Shown: piece after piece, positions 33,121-40,307 of the stretch
How the letters are laid out: each line of letters opens with the position of its first letter
Position numbering within the stretch: position 1 is the stretch's first letter
Assembly (NCBI GenBank): GCA_964489735.1
Contig: CAZBAL010000014.1
Coordinates: 1-51,217, forward strand
DNA: 51,217 nucleotides
Direction: 5' to 3'
DNA from: Andreesenia sp964489735
GTDB lineage: Bacteria; Bacillota; Clostridia; Tissierellales; Gottschalkiaceae
Notes under the pieces: generated by a model
What the model was told of the DNA's origin: nothing
Seen by the model: only the letters and a program-made list of their open reading frames with translations
Databases searched by the model: none
Translations under genes and position numbers: made by a program

Positions 33121-34434
33121 CTAAGATTTCAATAAGAAAGCTTTAGAATCGTGTAGTACTTTCTGTTCATCCAGAGTTTTAAGTTCTCTATCTTTCATAA
33201 CAACTTTACCGTCAATTATGCTGTCGTTTACATGCATGCCAGTAACTGATTCAAGTAGTGTATTCACTAAATTGTTTGTTGGATAAATACATATATTATT
33301 TAAATCTATGGATATCATATCTGCAGTGCCACCTTCTGTTATGCCTTTGATATTATCATCCAGAAGCTTAGTGACACCGTTGACAGTCGCCATGCTTATC
33401 AGCTTTTTAGCAGGCATTACTTTATAGTCACCATATTTTATTCCATAAGTCAGATTCATTATGGAGCGGAACAGTCTGATTTCCTGAAATAGATCTATAC
33501 CTCCGTGTCCACTTCCATCACTGCCAAACCCAACATCTATACCTCTTGATAACAATGATGGAGTTTCAGGCACTCCTTTGCCGCAGTTACTGAATGGGCA
33601 GTGTATAACCTTTATATCATGATTATGAATAATATCCATTTCATTTGGATTCAAATATATAGAATGAGCTGCCACCATTTTTTCACTTAGAAGATTATTC
33701 TTCTCAAAATATTCAAAAGGTCTGATTTCATACTTTTCTATAAAGCTGGTAACTTCAGTAGAGTATTCATTCATATGAACCTCCGAATATGAATCCAGCT
33801 CTTTAGCCTGTTTGAAAATACTGAGAATCATCTCCTCAGAGCAAGCAGTTGGAGCTGTTATAGAACTGAAGTATTTAACCAGTGACTTTTCTTTTCTTGT
33901 TTTCTCTATCAGCTCTTCATTTCTTTTGAGAGCATCTTTTACTGTGACCTGCATCTCTTTTGGTGCAGACTCCGAATCAGTAGTCTGCCAAGATATTCCT
34001 GCTCTTATTCCTATATTTTTTAGAGTTTCATAAGCAGTATCAGCATGTCTCGTACCTGCATCCAGAAAAGAAGTTATTCCATTTTTGATCATTTCACAAG
34101 ATGCAAATTTAGTACTGAGCTCAATATCATCTTTTGAAAGTTTTGATTCAAAAGGAACGTTTATACGCTTATATATAAGAGGTCTTTCATCTAATAATCT
34201 ACCTCTTAAGAATTGCTGACTTAAATGGCAATGACCATCCGTAAGTCCAGGCATCCAAAGTAAGTCTTTACCATCAATAGTAGTATCGGAAGAAATTTTA
34301 TCTTCTGAAACACAGTTTGTATCTATAATATGTTTTATCTTTCCATCTTTTATATAAATATCTTTTGATTCTTTGATATTTAAATCTGTATCTAAGTAAT
34401 TTGTATTTTTTATAATGATATCGAAATCCTTCAT
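33121..34434 (-). CDS. Amidohydrolase, ATZ/TRZ-type metal-dependent deaminase/hydrolase
   Basis: 437-residue cytoplasmic enzyme of the amidohydrolase superfamily (cytosine deaminase/atrazine chlorohydrolase branch). Metal ligands are visible: HCH in DGHCHLSQ (about residue 67), His in SEVHMNEYSTE (about 217), His in AAHSIYLN (about 257) and Asp in GFGSDGSGHGG (about 305). The CPFSNCGKGVPETPSLL segment near 285 is typical of the branch. It probably deaminates or hydrolyses a small nitrogen compound; the substrate cannot be told. ATG 34434 has AAAGGGTGA upstream. It diverges from the DUF3100 operon, sharing a regulatory region with a central palindrome, so the two are probably one pathway (uptake or export plus processing). 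Confidence 0.85.
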   Translation of the reverse strand: MKDFDIIIKNTNYLDTDLNIKESKDIYIKDGKIKHIIDTNCVSEDKISSDTTIDGKDLLWMPGLTDGHCHLSQQFLRGRLLDERPLIYKRINVPFESKLSKDDIELSTKFASCEMIKNGITSFLDAGTRHADTAYETLKNIGIRAGISWQTTDSESAPKEMQVTVKDALKRNEELIEKTRKEKSLVKYFSSITAPTACSEEMILSIFKQAKELDSYSEVHMNEYSTEVTSFIEKYEIRPFEYFEKNNLLSEKMVAAHSIYLNPNEMDIIHNHDIKVIHCPFSNCGKGVPETPSLLSRGIDVGFGSDGSGHGGIDLFQEIRLFRSIMNLTYGIKYGDYKVMPAKKLISMATVNGVTKLLDDNIKGITEGGTADMISIDLNNICIYPTNNLVNTLLESVTGMHVNDSIIDGKVVMKDRELKTLDEQKVLHDSKAFLLKS

Positions 34435-34473
34435 CGAATTCACCCTTTCAAAATCTTTTTTGATTATGGTTTA

Positions 34474-34479
34474 ATAATA
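34474..34479 (-). promoter_or_regulatory. Predicted -10 box of the amidohydrolase promoter
   Basis: On the minus strand TATTAT lies 29.5 bases from the centre of the palindrome at 34502-34515, giving a start near 34467 and an operator position of about -41.5. Confidence 0.5.
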
Positions 34480-34496
34480 TATAAATAATTAGATTT

Positions 34497-34521
34497 AAAA
34501 AAGGACATATGTCCTATTTTT
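34497..34521. promoter_or_regulatory. Palindromic operator in the divergent amidohydrolase/DUF3100 region
   Basis: Perfect 14-base palindrome AGGACATATGTCCT (34502-34515) flanked by A-run on the left and T-run on the right. It is the only strong symmetric element in the 149-base intergenic region. Size and layout suit a Crp/Fnr dimer, and a Crp/Fnr gene ends the adjacent operon. It is equidistant (29.5 bases) from TATTAT boxes on both strands, the class II activator position. Confidence 0.7.
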
Positions 34522-34537
34522 TAGAGTTAAATTCATC

Positions 34538-34543
34538 TATTAT
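34538..34543 (+). promoter_or_regulatory. Predicted -10 box of the DUF3100 operon promoter
   Basis: TATTAT, start near 34550; the palindrome centre is then at about -41.5. No good -35 hexamer overlaps, as expected for an activator-dependent promoter. Confidence 0.5.
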
Positions 34544-34583
34544 TAATTTAACGAAAATGTAAACGAAAGGGGATGTGGTTAAA

Positions 34584-35423
34584 TTGAAAGATTCAACAAA
34601 ACAATTTGACTATGGCAGTTTAAAAGAAAGAATAATCAGTGAAAAGAAGTTACTGCTGATAGTTTTTGCTATAGTACTTATATCAGACTTTATAGGAATG
34701 ATAAAAATTCCTATAGGAAGAGGAAACTTAATACTGTTTCCAATATTCTATGCAATATTTATTGGTGTTGCATTAGGGCCGGATGTAACGAAGGTCTTTT
34801 CAGCAAAAGAATGTAAGGCAGCATCAAAATTAGTAATAGTGGCTATTTGTCCATTCATAGCAAAGCTAGGGATAAATGCAGGGATGAATATACCAGTTGT
34901 TTTATCAGCCGGACCTGCACTTTTGCTTCAGGAGTTTGGAAACCTTTTCACAATTTTCCTGGCACTGCCAATAGCATTACTATTAGGATTGAAAAGGGAA
35001 AGTATAGGAGCGACTCACTCCATTAACAGAGAGTCTAATCTTGCGTTGGTAATGGACATGTTCGGTCCGGTTTCTCCAGAAACCAGAGGGAGTTTATCCA
35101 TATATATAGTTGGAGGTATGGTAGGAACAATCTATTTTGGAATGCTGGCAGCATTTGTTGCCGGTCTTGATATATTCCATCCATATGCACTGGGTATGTC
35201 ATCCGGTGTTGGGGCAGGTATAATGATGGCTTCAGCAGTTGCAACATTATCAGAAATATATCCTCAGTATGCGGATAAGATAGCAGCACTGGCAAGCGCA
35301 AGTGAGACATTATCAGGTATCACAGGGATTTATGCAGCTATGTTTATAGGAATACCTTTAGCTAATTTCCTTTATAGAAAGCTTTACCCAATAATTGGAA
35401 GAGGTGATGGAAATGAGAATTAA
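34584..35423 (+). CDS. DUF3100 family membrane protein
   Basis: 279-residue integral membrane protein with about eight hydrophobic segments. It matches my memory of the DUF3100 family, for which no transport activity is proven. Notable conserved stretches are FIGMIKIPIGRGNLILFPI (about 36-54), GPALLLQEFGNL (about 114-125), RESIGATHSINRE (about 149-161) and HPYALGMSSGVGAGIMMAS (about 204-222). The Gly/Ser-rich segments resemble those lining transporters. Start TTG 34584 is preferred over GTG 34575, which lies too close to AAAGGGG. It overlaps the next small membrane gene by 11 bases, so the two products are probably made in a fixed ratio. Confidence 0.75.
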   Translation: MKDSTKQFDYGSLKERIISEKKLLLIVFAIVLISDFIGMIKIPIGRGNLILFPIFYAIFIGVALGPDVTKVFSAKECKAASKLVIVAICPFIAKLGINAGMNIPVVLSAGPALLLQEFGNLFTIFLALPIALLLGLKRESIGATHSINRESNLALVMDMFGPVSPETRGSLSIYIVGGMVGTIYFGMLAAFVAGLDIFHPYALGMSSGVGAGIMMASAVATLSEIYPQYADKIAALASASETLSGITGIYAAMFIGIPLANFLYRKLYPIIGRGDGNEN

Positions 35424-35859
35424 AGAATGGATTTTCTTATTCATTGTATCAGGTTTGGGAATCGCATTGGCAAATGCAGTGGGATTTAAAGTGCCGCTAC
35501 TAGAGTCATTACCTGGTATACTGATTTTACTGGCAATATCTTTGGGGGCATTAATACTTAAAACAATAATACCTTTAAAACTTCCAATTGTTGCATACTG
35601 TTCTATATTGGGACTGATTTTAGCATCACCTATATCACCAGTGGACAGCTATATAATTGACAGTGTCAATAAAATAAATTTTACAGCACCGTTAACAATT
35701 GTTGGAGCTTTTGCTGGTATCTCGATAGGTCATGAACTTAAAGAATTCAAAAAGCAGGGACTAAAAATGATAGCAATTGGTTTACTGGTTATGACAGGGA
35801 CATTTTTAGGGTCTGCAGTAATATCAAATGTAGTGTTAAAACTGACAAACACTATATAG
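35413..35859 (+). CDS. Small membrane partner of the DUF3100 protein
   Basis: 148-residue protein with four to five transmembrane helices and almost no soluble part. Segments include FIVSGLGIALANAVGFKVPL near the N-terminus and VGAFAGISIGHELKEFKKQG near residue 103, with the charged loop before the last helix. I do not recognise a named family. The 11-base overlap with the DUF3100 gene, the GAGGTGATG site lying inside the upstream gene and the similar Gly-rich style indicate a two-part membrane complex. ATG 35413 is the best-spaced start of three candidates. Confidence 0.8.
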   Translation: MRIKEWIFLFIVSGLGIALANAVGFKVPLLESLPGILILLAISLGALILKTIIPLKLPIVAYCSILGLILASPISPVDSYIIDSVNKINFTAPLTIVGAFAGISIGHELKEFKKQGLKMIAIGLLVMTGTFLGSAVISNVVLKLTNTI

Positions 35860-35875
35860 AATAGAGGAGTATTTT

Positions 35876-36622
35876 ATGGCAGTAATAATATCAATGTTAA
35901 ATTTATTGGTGGGAATACTAATAGGGGTATCAGGTGTAGCCGGATTTCTATTACCTTTGTTTTATACAGGATTTTTTGCACTAGATCTTAGAACATCTTT
36001 AAGCTATAGTTTTTTGGCATTTATTGTATCGGGAGCAATAAGTGCCTACAGTTTTTATAAAAAAGACAGGCTAAATCTGAGAGTTGGGAAGATAATATCA
36101 ATAGGCTGTATAGCGGGAGCACTGGTAGCCGTAGTAGTTTCAAATGCGATACCAAGTATGTTTATAAAGCTCCTTATGTACTCGGTAATATTATACTCAG
36201 GAGTTAATATTCTAAAAAGCAGAGGAAGCAGCTCGGATGATGGAGAAAAAGAGCATTCAACAGCTAAATTGGCAATAGTCGGATTTTTTGTATCGATAAT
36301 TTGCTCGCTCTCAGGAGCAGGAGGACCTGTAATATTAGTTCCTCTACTTATCGGATTCGGTTTGAACGTTCTTGAGGCAATAGGAACTTCGCTGTTTATT
36401 TCAATATTCATAGGATTACCAGCATTCATAGGTTACTTGGATTTCAGCAGTTTTGGAGAGAAGTTTCCAGTTATGTTTTTCATAGTAATATTCCACGGTT
36501 TCGGTGTATTGATAGGCAATAGATTAGTTGATACAATAGACGTAGATAAACTTAAAAAAGTAATAGCGATATCTACAATATTTTTATCTATATTCATGAT
36601 AGTAAAGCTAGTAGCATCTTAA
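35876..36622 (+). CDS. TSUP (TauE/SafE-type) anion exporter
   Basis: 248-residue membrane protein of the sulfite exporter TauE/SafE family. It shows the two-fold repeat of the family: GVSGVAGFLLPLFYTGFF near residue 18 and SLSGAGGPVILVPLLIGFG near 142, each a Gly-rich reentrant-like helix, with about eight transmembrane segments. Family members move sulfite, sulfoacetate, sulfolactate or other organic acids. The context with an amidohydrolase suggests export of an acid made by that pathway (inference). ATG follows AGAGGAG. It is 16 bases from the upstream gene and 15 bases before the regulator. Confidence 0.88.
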   Translation: MAVIISMLNLLVGILIGVSGVAGFLLPLFYTGFFALDLRTSLSYSFLAFIVSGAISAYSFYKKDRLNLRVGKIISIGCIAGALVAVVVSNAIPSMFIKLLMYSVILYSGVNILKSRGSSSDDGEKEHSTAKLAIVGFFVSIICSLSGAGGPVILVPLLIGFGLNVLEAIGTSLFISIFIGLPAFIGYLDFSSFGEKFPVMFFIVIFHGFGVLIGNRLVDTIDVDKLKKVIAISTIFLSIFMIVKLVAS

Positions 36623-36637
36623 GAGGGTGAAGGAATT

Positions 36638-37324
36638 ATGAAAATTGACGAATTGCTTGTTATTTCAGATGATTTCAGAAAAATTTATGAAATGTTTCCA
36701 GAGTGGTTAAAGTCAAGACTGCATCTTAGAAAAATTGAAAAGGGAAAGATAATACATCAAAAAGATGAGAAGCTCGACTATTTTGGAATACTTTGCACCG
36801 GCACTATTGAAATAATCAATGAGCTTGAAAATGGCAATGTCTATTTAATAGAGAGAAATGAAGCAATTGATTTTATTGGTGAAGTTGCAATAGTATCAGG
36901 CTATGAGTCCAGCAGCGTGACTATAAGGACATTAGAGACTTGCTATATGGTTTTTATGAGTGCGGAAGACTGTAGAAAACTGTTTGAAGAGAGCGTTGAG
37001 TTCTACAAGATAGTAACCAAAAAAATCGCTCAAAAGCTTTACAATAACTCATATAAAAGTGGTATAAAGTTCTTTTACCCTACAAAATATATTATTGCAG
37101 ATTATTTTGTTAACTATTACTACAATAATATAGAAGACAGAGTGAAGATAAAAGAAACTAGAGATGAGATATCAAAAGAAATAGGAGTAAATGTAAAAAC
37201 TTTAAACAGGACCATAAAAGCATTGAAAGAAGAGAATTATTTAGATGTAGAAAGAGGAAAAGTGGTTATCGATTCTGATGCTATAGATAAACTTGAAGAC
37301 TATCTGGAAGAAAATAGATGGTAA
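36638..37324 (+). CDS. Crp/Fnr family transcriptional regulator
   Basis: 228-residue regulator. The N-terminal cyclic-nucleotide-binding-like beta roll spans about residues 20-125 (GILCTGTIEIINELENGN, DFIGEVAIVSGYESS). The dimerisation helix follows to about 160, and the winged helix-turn-helix with TRDEISKEIGVNVKTLNRTIKALKEENYL is at about 180-208. No CxxC or clustered cysteines for an Fe-S centre are seen and the cAMP Arg/Ser pair is absent, so the ligand is unknown. It is the last gene of the DUF3100 operon and very likely acts on the palindrome at 34502-34515, both activating its own operon and the divergent amidohydrolase gene. Confidence 0.9.
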   Translation: MKIDELLVISDDFRKIYEMFPEWLKSRLHLRKIEKGKIIHQKDEKLDYFGILCTGTIEIINELENGNVYLIERNEAIDFIGEVAIVSGYESSSVTIRTLETCYMVFMSAEDCRKLFEESVEFYKIVTKKIAQKLYNNSYKSGIKFFYPTKYIIADYFVNYYYNNIEDRVKIKETRDEISKEIGVNVKTLNRTIKALKEENYLDVERGKVVIDSDAIDKLEDYLEENRW

Positions 37325-37372
37325 CAAATGATAAATACAAAACAATAGAAAATGAAGAGCTATATTAGATAG

Positions 37373-37408
37373 AGACTTTCTTGATGATTTCAGGGAAGTC
37401 TTTTTTTA
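37373..37408 (+). terminator. Intrinsic terminator after the Crp/Fnr gene
   Basis: Stem AGACTTTC (37373-37380) with GGGAAGTCT (37393-37401), one G-U pair, followed by seven T bases. Confidence 0.82.
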
Positions 37409-37504
37409 TTATCAAAATCTACCAGTATAATATATAATGTATATATAGATATGCGCATAAAAATATAACGCAAGATGAGGATAATAGGGAAGAGGTTGAT
37501 GAGT

Positions 37505-37993
37505 ATGGACAATAGGATTAGAGAAGTCTGGAATCAGATAGTAGAGAGGGACAGAATTACTGCTACATATAAATTTGCACTGGCAAAGGCACTTATATAC
37601 TTAGGTGACGGAAGGCGTAGGTCTGTTGGTTTTGATGAATTAGCATATTTTTATTCCAGAGAATTATGCAGTCATATAAAAAGATATAAAAGACAGTCGA
37701 CATTTAAAACAAGTAAATTCATAAGATCATGCAAAGAATACAATGCTGGGAAGGGCAGCATTGAAGAATTGAAAGGCATAACAATATCATCAGGGTTAAA
37801 TAGCATTCTGGAGACTTTTCATAATCTGGATGAAGGAAAGTCGAGCATAGAATTTTTTAAAGTAGATTTCAGCAGAAAACATATTCTGATTACATCGGAA
37901 ATGGTAATTATGGTGATGAAGTTTGGAAAAGAAGAGTTGCTGAATCATATAGAGGAGAAGTGGAATGAAGTTGAGAAGGGGTGGGGGAAGTAG
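37505..37993 (+). CDS. Paralogue A: 162-residue helical protein (HNH-nuclease-associated N-terminal domain type)
   Basis: 162-residue soluble protein rich in Lys and Arg. The conserved core is RITATYKFALAKAL (about residues 17-30) followed by FDELAYFYSRELCSHIKRYK and KTSKF, and the end IEEKWNEVEKGW. By memory, this pattern matches the all-helical N-terminal domain of a group of putative HNH endonucleases, but no HNH motif follows here in any frame. It is therefore a stand-alone version. It aligns without gaps to the protein at 38898-39386 with about 69 identities in 154 positions by my hand count. ATG 37505 is best spaced from GGGAAGAGG; 37499 or 37475 are less likely. Function unknown. Confidence 0.72.
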   Translation: MDNRIREVWNQIVERDRITATYKFALAKALIYLGDGRRRSVGFDELAYFYSRELCSHIKRYKRQSTFKTSKFIRSCKEYNAGKGSIEELKGITISSGLNSILETFHNLDEGKSSIEFFKVDFSRKHILITSEMVIMVMKFGKEELLNHIEEKWNEVEKGWGK

Positions 37994-38078
37994 CTAAGTT
38001 TATCTGGCAATAGATAGTTTATTGTTGTTCTATGCAGCATAGATAGGATTAAAAATAAAACGTTTAAGGAGTGGCATA

Positions 38079-38801
38079 TTGAATTATATAATTTTGTTTC
38101 TGCTTTTATTATTGGGATTGTATCTCTTTGATAGTAGAATAAAAGGATTTATAGGTGAACTAGATGTAAAAATGTCATTTTTGTTCATGAGTGACTCGTA
38201 TAAAAAGCATAACAACATAACACTTATTAATGACAAGACAATAACTCAAGTTGACCATATAGTAGTGTGCAGATATGGAATATTCGTAATAGAAACTAAA
38301 AACTATTCAGGATTAATTACAGGCTCTAATAATGCCAATTACTGGACACAATATTTAGGAAAAAGAAAGTTTAAGTTTATGAACCCAATACATCAAAACT
38401 ACGGTCATATCAAAGCTTTGGAAGAAATCTTAGAGGTTGAAAGTGATAAATTTATTTCTATAATTGCGTTTACAGGTGAAGCTAAGTTAAAGATAAATAG
38501 TGAAGCACATGTTATAAAATCAAATAATTTAAAAAATTTAATAAAATCATATAGAAATGAAATATTAACCGAGGATGAAGTTGAAGATATAAGTTGTAAA
38601 TTAACAAAAATCAAAGAAAAAACGACAAAAGAAGATATAAAAATGCATCTTAAATTAGTTAAGAATAAGCAGAGAGAATATAGAAGAGATATCAAAAGTA
38701 ATATTTGTCCAAGATGTAAAGGTTCTCTAATTATAAGAAAAGGTAAGTATGGGAAGTTTTATGGATGCTCCAACTTTCCAAAATGCAGATTTGTTAAATG
38801 A
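38079..38801 (+). CDS. Membrane-anchored NERD nuclease-like protein with topoisomerase-type zinc finger
   Basis: 240 residues. A single N-terminal hydrophobic segment (residues 2-17) precedes a NERD domain (about 20-130) with the signature QVDHIVVCRYGIFVIETKNY (about 58-77) and NPIHQNYGHIKALE (about 107-120). The Asp, Glu and Lys of this signature correspond to the restriction-endonuclease-like D...ExK site. The C-terminus (about 208-240) is a four-Cys finger, CPRCKGSLIIRKGKYGKFYGC then FPKC, of the topoisomerase I type, likely to bind single-stranded DNA. TTG 38079 has AAGGAG upstream. It sits between the two paralogues and may be a DNA nuclease for defence or DNA processing (inference). Confidence 0.87.
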   Translation: MNYIILFLLLLLGLYLFDSRIKGFIGELDVKMSFLFMSDSYKKHNNITLINDKTITQVDHIVVCRYGIFVIETKNYSGLITGSNNANYWTQYLGKRKFKFMNPIHQNYGHIKALEEILEVESDKFISIIAFTGEAKLKINSEAHVIKSNNLKNLIKSYRNEILTEDEVEDISCKLTKIKEKTTKEDIKMHLKLVKNKQREYRRDIKSNICPRCKGSLIIRKGKYGKFYGCSNFPKCRFVK

Positions 38802-38811
38802 AAACGTTGGG

Positions 38812-38842
38812 TTGAGTACAAGTTTTTAATGTGTGATAAAAT
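38812..38842 (+). promoter_or_regulatory. Possible promoter before paralogue B
   Basis: Extended -10 TG-A-TAAAAT (TAAAAT at 38837-38842) with a weak TTGAGT at 38812-38817 and 19-base spacer. Confidence 0.4.
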
Positions 38843-38897
38843 GAAAGAGTAAATGTAAAATATAAAATTAATTTTAATAGATAGATGAGGTTTCAAT

Positions 38898-39386
38898 ATG
38901 GATATGATACTAAAAATTGATTGGGATAGCATAATAAATAAAGGCAGAATAACTGCAACATATAAATTTGCACTAGCTAAAGCATTAGTGAACTTGGCAG
39001 AGAAAAAGAAGACAATAGTGTCATTTGAAGAACTTGCTGATTATTATACTAGAGAACTATGTACTCATATAAAAAGCTACAAGAAACAGATAACAGCTAA
39101 GAGTAGCAAGTTTCTAGAGGCATGCAAAGATTTTAATGAAGAGAAAATAGATATCAATGATTTAAGAGAAATCACTATTAAAATGGGATTTACGAATGTT
39201 CTAGAAAGATTTCATACCGTAAATCAAATCAGTACGGATAGGAGATATTTTACGTACGATATTGAGTTAAAGAAGTTATATTTAACAGATGATTTAATCA
39301 AACTGGTAGAAAAATATGGCAGTGAAGATCTTAATAGAGAAATCGAAGTTAGATGGAATGAAGTTGAGATGAGGTGGAATGAATAA
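38898..39386 (+). CDS. Paralogue B: 162-residue helical protein
   Basis: Same length and fold as the protein at 37505-37993, with the core RITATYKFALAKAL, FEELADYYTRELCTHIKSYKK, AKSSKF and the end IEVRWNEVEMRW. Both proteins keep the same Cys spacing (ELC and the later CK), suggesting structural roles. The nucleotide sequences around the core are also clearly similar, so the pair arose by duplication around the NERD gene. It has a possible own promoter and GATGAGG ribosome binding site. Its stop is directly followed by the ATG of a 67-residue gene, so those two are coupled. Function unknown. Confidence 0.72.
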   Translation: MDMILKIDWDSIINKGRITATYKFALAKALVNLAEKKKTIVSFEELADYYTRELCTHIKSYKKQITAKSSKFLEACKDFNEEKIDINDLREITIKMGFTNVLERFHTVNQISTDRRYFTYDIELKKLYLTDDLIKLVEKYGSEDLNREIEVRWNEVEMRWNE

Positions 39387-39590
39387 ATGTCAGTTAATGG
39401 AGATAATAATCAAAAGTATAATAAAATGAGAGAAATAATTTTGTCTTTGATGAATGAAGATTATGAAAACTTTACTAAAGCCTTAATTTCAATTGAAAAA
39501 AACATAGATGACAGGTCTACATTAGACTTGTTATATCAGAAATATATGGATAGCAGCGAAAGCACTCTTTTAAATAAAGACATATATTAA
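39387..39590 (+). CDS. 67-residue acidic protein coupled to paralogue B
   Basis: Starts at ATG 39387 immediately after the TAA of paralogue B, with GAGGTGG 10 bases upstream inside that gene. The protein is helical and polar, no membrane segment, with KMREIILSLMNEDYENFTKALISIEKNI in the centre (two short pieces of one amphipathic region) and a Ser-rich end. I recognise no family. The tight coupling indicates that it works with paralogue B, possibly as a small regulator or immunity-like partner (inference). A terminator follows at 39607. Confidence 0.65.
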   Translation: MSVNGDNNQKYNKMREIILSLMNEDYENFTKALISIEKNIDDRSTLDLLYQKYMDSSESTLLNKDIY

Positions 39591-39606
39591 TATTGGATGC
39601 ATGAAC

Positions 39607-39643
39607 AACTAGGTAGCTTGTATGGTTACCTAGTTTATTTTTT
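39607..39643 (+). terminator. Intrinsic terminator after the NERD cluster
   Basis: 9-bp stem AACTAGGTA (39607-39615) with TACCTAGTT (39627-39635), then TTATTTTTTA. Confidence 0.85.
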
Positions 39644-39691
39644 ATAACAAGCACATAAAGAGATACAAAATGAATTAATATATTTAGATTG

Positions 39692-39720
39692 TTGCTATTA
39701 TGGAATGGTTATGATAAAAT
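39692..39720 (+). promoter_or_regulatory. Promoter of the orphan ECF S-component gene
   Basis: TTGCTA (39692-39697), 17-base spacer with extended TG at 39712-39713, TAAAAT (39715-39720). No riboswitch fold is visible in the 50-base leader. Confidence 0.65.
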
Positions 39721-39770
39721 TGTCATTGTTAAATCTGAAATACAGATACAATTTTACGAGGAGGGGTATT

Positions 39771-40274
39771 GTGACTAGTACAAAGGAGCTAACTAAGGTG
39801 GGCTTAATGGCAGCACTTATATGTATAGCAACATTCTCAATTAAAGTTCCATCAATATATGGATACTCACATATGGGAGATGTGATGATATTCTTAGCTG
39901 TTCTCATATTAGGTTATAGAAAGGCAGCGTTTGCTGGGGGGATAGGAGCGGCTATGGCTGACTTGTTAGGAGGATACGCATTATGGGTTTTACCTACATT
40001 TTTCATCAAATTTATTATGGCAATAATAATGGGATTAGTAATTGAGAAAGCATTTCCTAAGTTGAAAGGTGGATGGATACTCGGTGCGATAATCGGAGGG
40101 ATATCACAGATTGTGTTGTATACCTTAGCAAAAGTGTTCCTAATTGATAAAGCTTATGCAATATCAAGTCTTATTCCTTTAACAATACAAACAATAACTG
40201 GAATTGTATTGTCTGTTGTGGTTGTGGGTGCATTTTCAAGTACGAAAGCCTTGCAAAAAATTAGGGAAATATAA
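39771..40274 (+). CDS. ECF transporter S component, substrate unknown
   Basis: 167-residue membrane protein with six transmembrane segments, recognised as an ECF substrate-binding (S) component. Typical features are ELTKVGLMAALICIATFSIK at the N-terminus (the helix that meets the EcfT arm, with the AxxxA pattern), YSHMGDVMIFLAVLILGYR and GGIGAAMADLLGGYALWVLPTFFIK (about residues 70-94). The start is GTG 39771 because GAGGAGGGG ends just before it; the longer upstream frame has no site. No A or T subunit is adjacent, so it must share an EcfAAT module encoded elsewhere. The hydrolase gene follows after 33 bases and may act on the imported compound. Confidence 0.85.
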   Translation: MTSTKELTKVGLMAALICIATFSIKVPSIYGYSHMGDVMIFLAVLILGYRKAAFAGGIGAAMADLLGGYALWVLPTFFIKFIMAIIMGLVIEKAFPKLKGGWILGAIIGGISQIVLYTLAKVFLIDKAYAISSLIPLTIQTITGIVLSVVVVGAFSSTKALQKIREI

Positions 40275-40307
40275 TATCTAAAAACATGTAAAGGTGGCGA
40301 TAGCATA

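Noticed and set aside
37994..38078. Search for an HNH motif continuing paralogue A after its stop codon, which would make it a broken nuclease gene
   Set aside because: No HNH-like residues in any frame, and paralogue B ends at the same place, so both are natural short proteins.
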